Source: a virus. From it: a stretch of 64,000 nt of DNA. The position numbers and the translations under genes are program-made. The notes under the pieces were generated by a model. The model saw nothing but the letters and a program-made list of their open reading frames with translations. It made no database searches and was not told where the DNA came from. Of the stretch, positions 63,349 to 64,000 are shown piece after piece. Positions within the stretch are counted from its first letter, which is position 1. Each line of letters starts with the position of its first letter. The stretch is taken from positions 1 to 64,000 of IMG/VR virus record IMGVR_UViG_3300044833_000092; one strand, 5' to 3'.

Positions 63349-63884
63349 TGCTCAAACGTGACGAGATTACCAATCCAAACAGTTGCTGGAACAAGGCCCG
63401 CGAGGACGAGCGCTTGTTCATCCTTCTGGACCGCGACGATGCAATGGCAGATACGATACAATTCTGGATCAACAAACGGATCGAGCTTGGCAAGAACAAG
63501 CCAGGCGATCCGAAACTGGTCGAGGCTGAAGAGTGCATCCGCCTCATGGCGTCGGAACGCGCCACGCGCGAAGCGATGAGCCACAAGCTGTTGAAGGAAG
63601 GAGGCAGGCAAGTAATGGCAACGATACAAGAGCGCCGCGAGGAACACGAAAAGCGATTTCCAAACACGACGGTTGTTGATATCTGCTTCATGGTGCGCGA
63701 CTTTACGCGGGGAGATAGCTGCCACGGTGCCGACTGGTTTCTCGTGGCCATTAGATTTCTCAAGATGGTCGATGAGACGTGGATGCAACCAGTGCCCGAG
63801 GACATGGAGTTCGACTCCAGCGTACGCCGACTGGTCAAGGCGGCGATCGGCTACGCACCTCCAGGGGGGCGGACCAATGGCTGA
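63348..63884 (+). CDS. unknown helical protein
   Basis: A 178-residue protein starting MLKRDEITNPNSCWNKA; the ATG overlaps the previous stop (TAATG). The first half is helical and charged, the second (VVDICFMVRDFTRGDSCHG) looks like a separate small domain. Function unknown. Confidence 0.65.
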   Translation: MLKRDEITNPNSCWNKAREDERLFILLDRDDAMADTIQFWINKRIELGKNKPGDPKLVEAEECIRLMASERATREAMSHKLLKEGGRQVMATIQERREEHEKRFPNTTVVDICFMVRDFTRGDSCHGADWFLVAIRFLKMVDETWMQPVPEDMEFDSSVRRLVKAAIGYAPPGGRTNG

Positions 63885-64000
63885 GGACGCTGGCCTGGAG
63901 TCGCTCTTTACCGTCTCGCCCAGGCGGCGGGTCCAGCACTTGCTGGAGATGGTTGAACGTGCCCGCAACCATCACCCGCGGACCGCCCGCTTCGTCCTGG
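63877..64000 (+). CDS. unknown protein cut by the window end
   Basis: Begins MAEDAGLESLFTVSPRRRV with GGGGGG before the ATG and overlaps the previous gene by eight bases. Only the first 41 residues are inside the window. Helical and basic. Function unknown. Confidence 0.55.
   Translation, partial: MAEDAGLESLFTVSPRRRVQHLLEMVERARNHHPRTARFVL

Noticed and set aside
1-64000. tRNA genes.
   Set aside because: I saw no T-arm consensus with a matching acceptor stem; a dedicated covariance search would be decisive.

Overview
The window is a 64-kb piece of a GC-rich, densely packed genome of a tailed double-stranded DNA phage or prophage. Direct evidence is a terminase large subunit, a portal protein, a head-tail connector-like protein, a nozzle-like tail protein, a very large internal virion-type protein, and a scaffold-like plus major-capsid-like gene pair. 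The P22-type portal/connector/nozzle order suggests short-tailed (podovirus-like) morphology; this is inference. The host is not given by the sequence. A secreted protein with a CxxCH haem motif, a metzincin-type protease and the high GC would suit a planctomycete-like host, but this is a weak guess. No rRNA, tRNA or CRISPR array was seen.

Layout. (1) Bases 1-24,154, plus strand: a sigma-region-4-like protein, a candidate small terminase, TerL, portal, connector, small structural genes, a glycosyltransferase-like gene, two related TLTWTG-repeat proteins, the nozzle-like protein, several Gly/Pro/Gln-rich virion-type proteins, a PD-(D/E)XK-like nuclease cassette and a 1296-residue internal virion-type protein. 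(2) Bases 24,157-46,910, minus strand: about 40 mostly small unknown genes with many start-stop overlaps, plus an SF2/SNF2-like helicase, a serine recombinase, an adenine-type DNA methyltransferase, a GNAT acetyltransferase, a possible uracil-DNA-glycosylase-fold protein and many Cys-rich microproteins. (3) Bases 44,640-47,690: repeat-rich, GGCCGG-dense control region from which transcription diverges. (4) Bases 47,692-58,471, plus strand: scaffold-like and capsid genes (both with hydrophobic N-termini), a head protein, a tail-anchored membrane protein, a HExxHxxGxxH metalloprotease, a two-helix membrane protein, then four exported proteins including the CxxCH protein. (5) Bases 58,666-64,000: a recombination/replication module (Rad52-like annealing protein, ParB-like protein, SF2 helicase) behind a divergent promoter region that faces a ribbon-helix-helix-like gene.

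The most striking feature is not a gene. Two families of short hairpin-forming repeats punctuate the whole genome. Family A (28 copies; core GGTGGTGGAAATCCACCACC or its reverse complement) lies mostly between genes. Several copies carry different but mutually complementary flanks, which argues for selection on the hairpin. Six copies lie inside genes, always in the one phase that encodes GGG[N/F]PPP or a near variant. Family B (23 copies; core CTATTGCGGCGCACCAATAG and variants) often sits so that its 3' arm runs straight into the Shine-Dalgarno sequence (CAATAGGAG), as if it gated translation. A conserved 33-bp promoter-like motif (ending TTATGGGACAAT), a recurring AGGAGTTATTCGCATG start cassette and the GGCCGG island complete what looks like a genome-wide, modular RNA-level control system.
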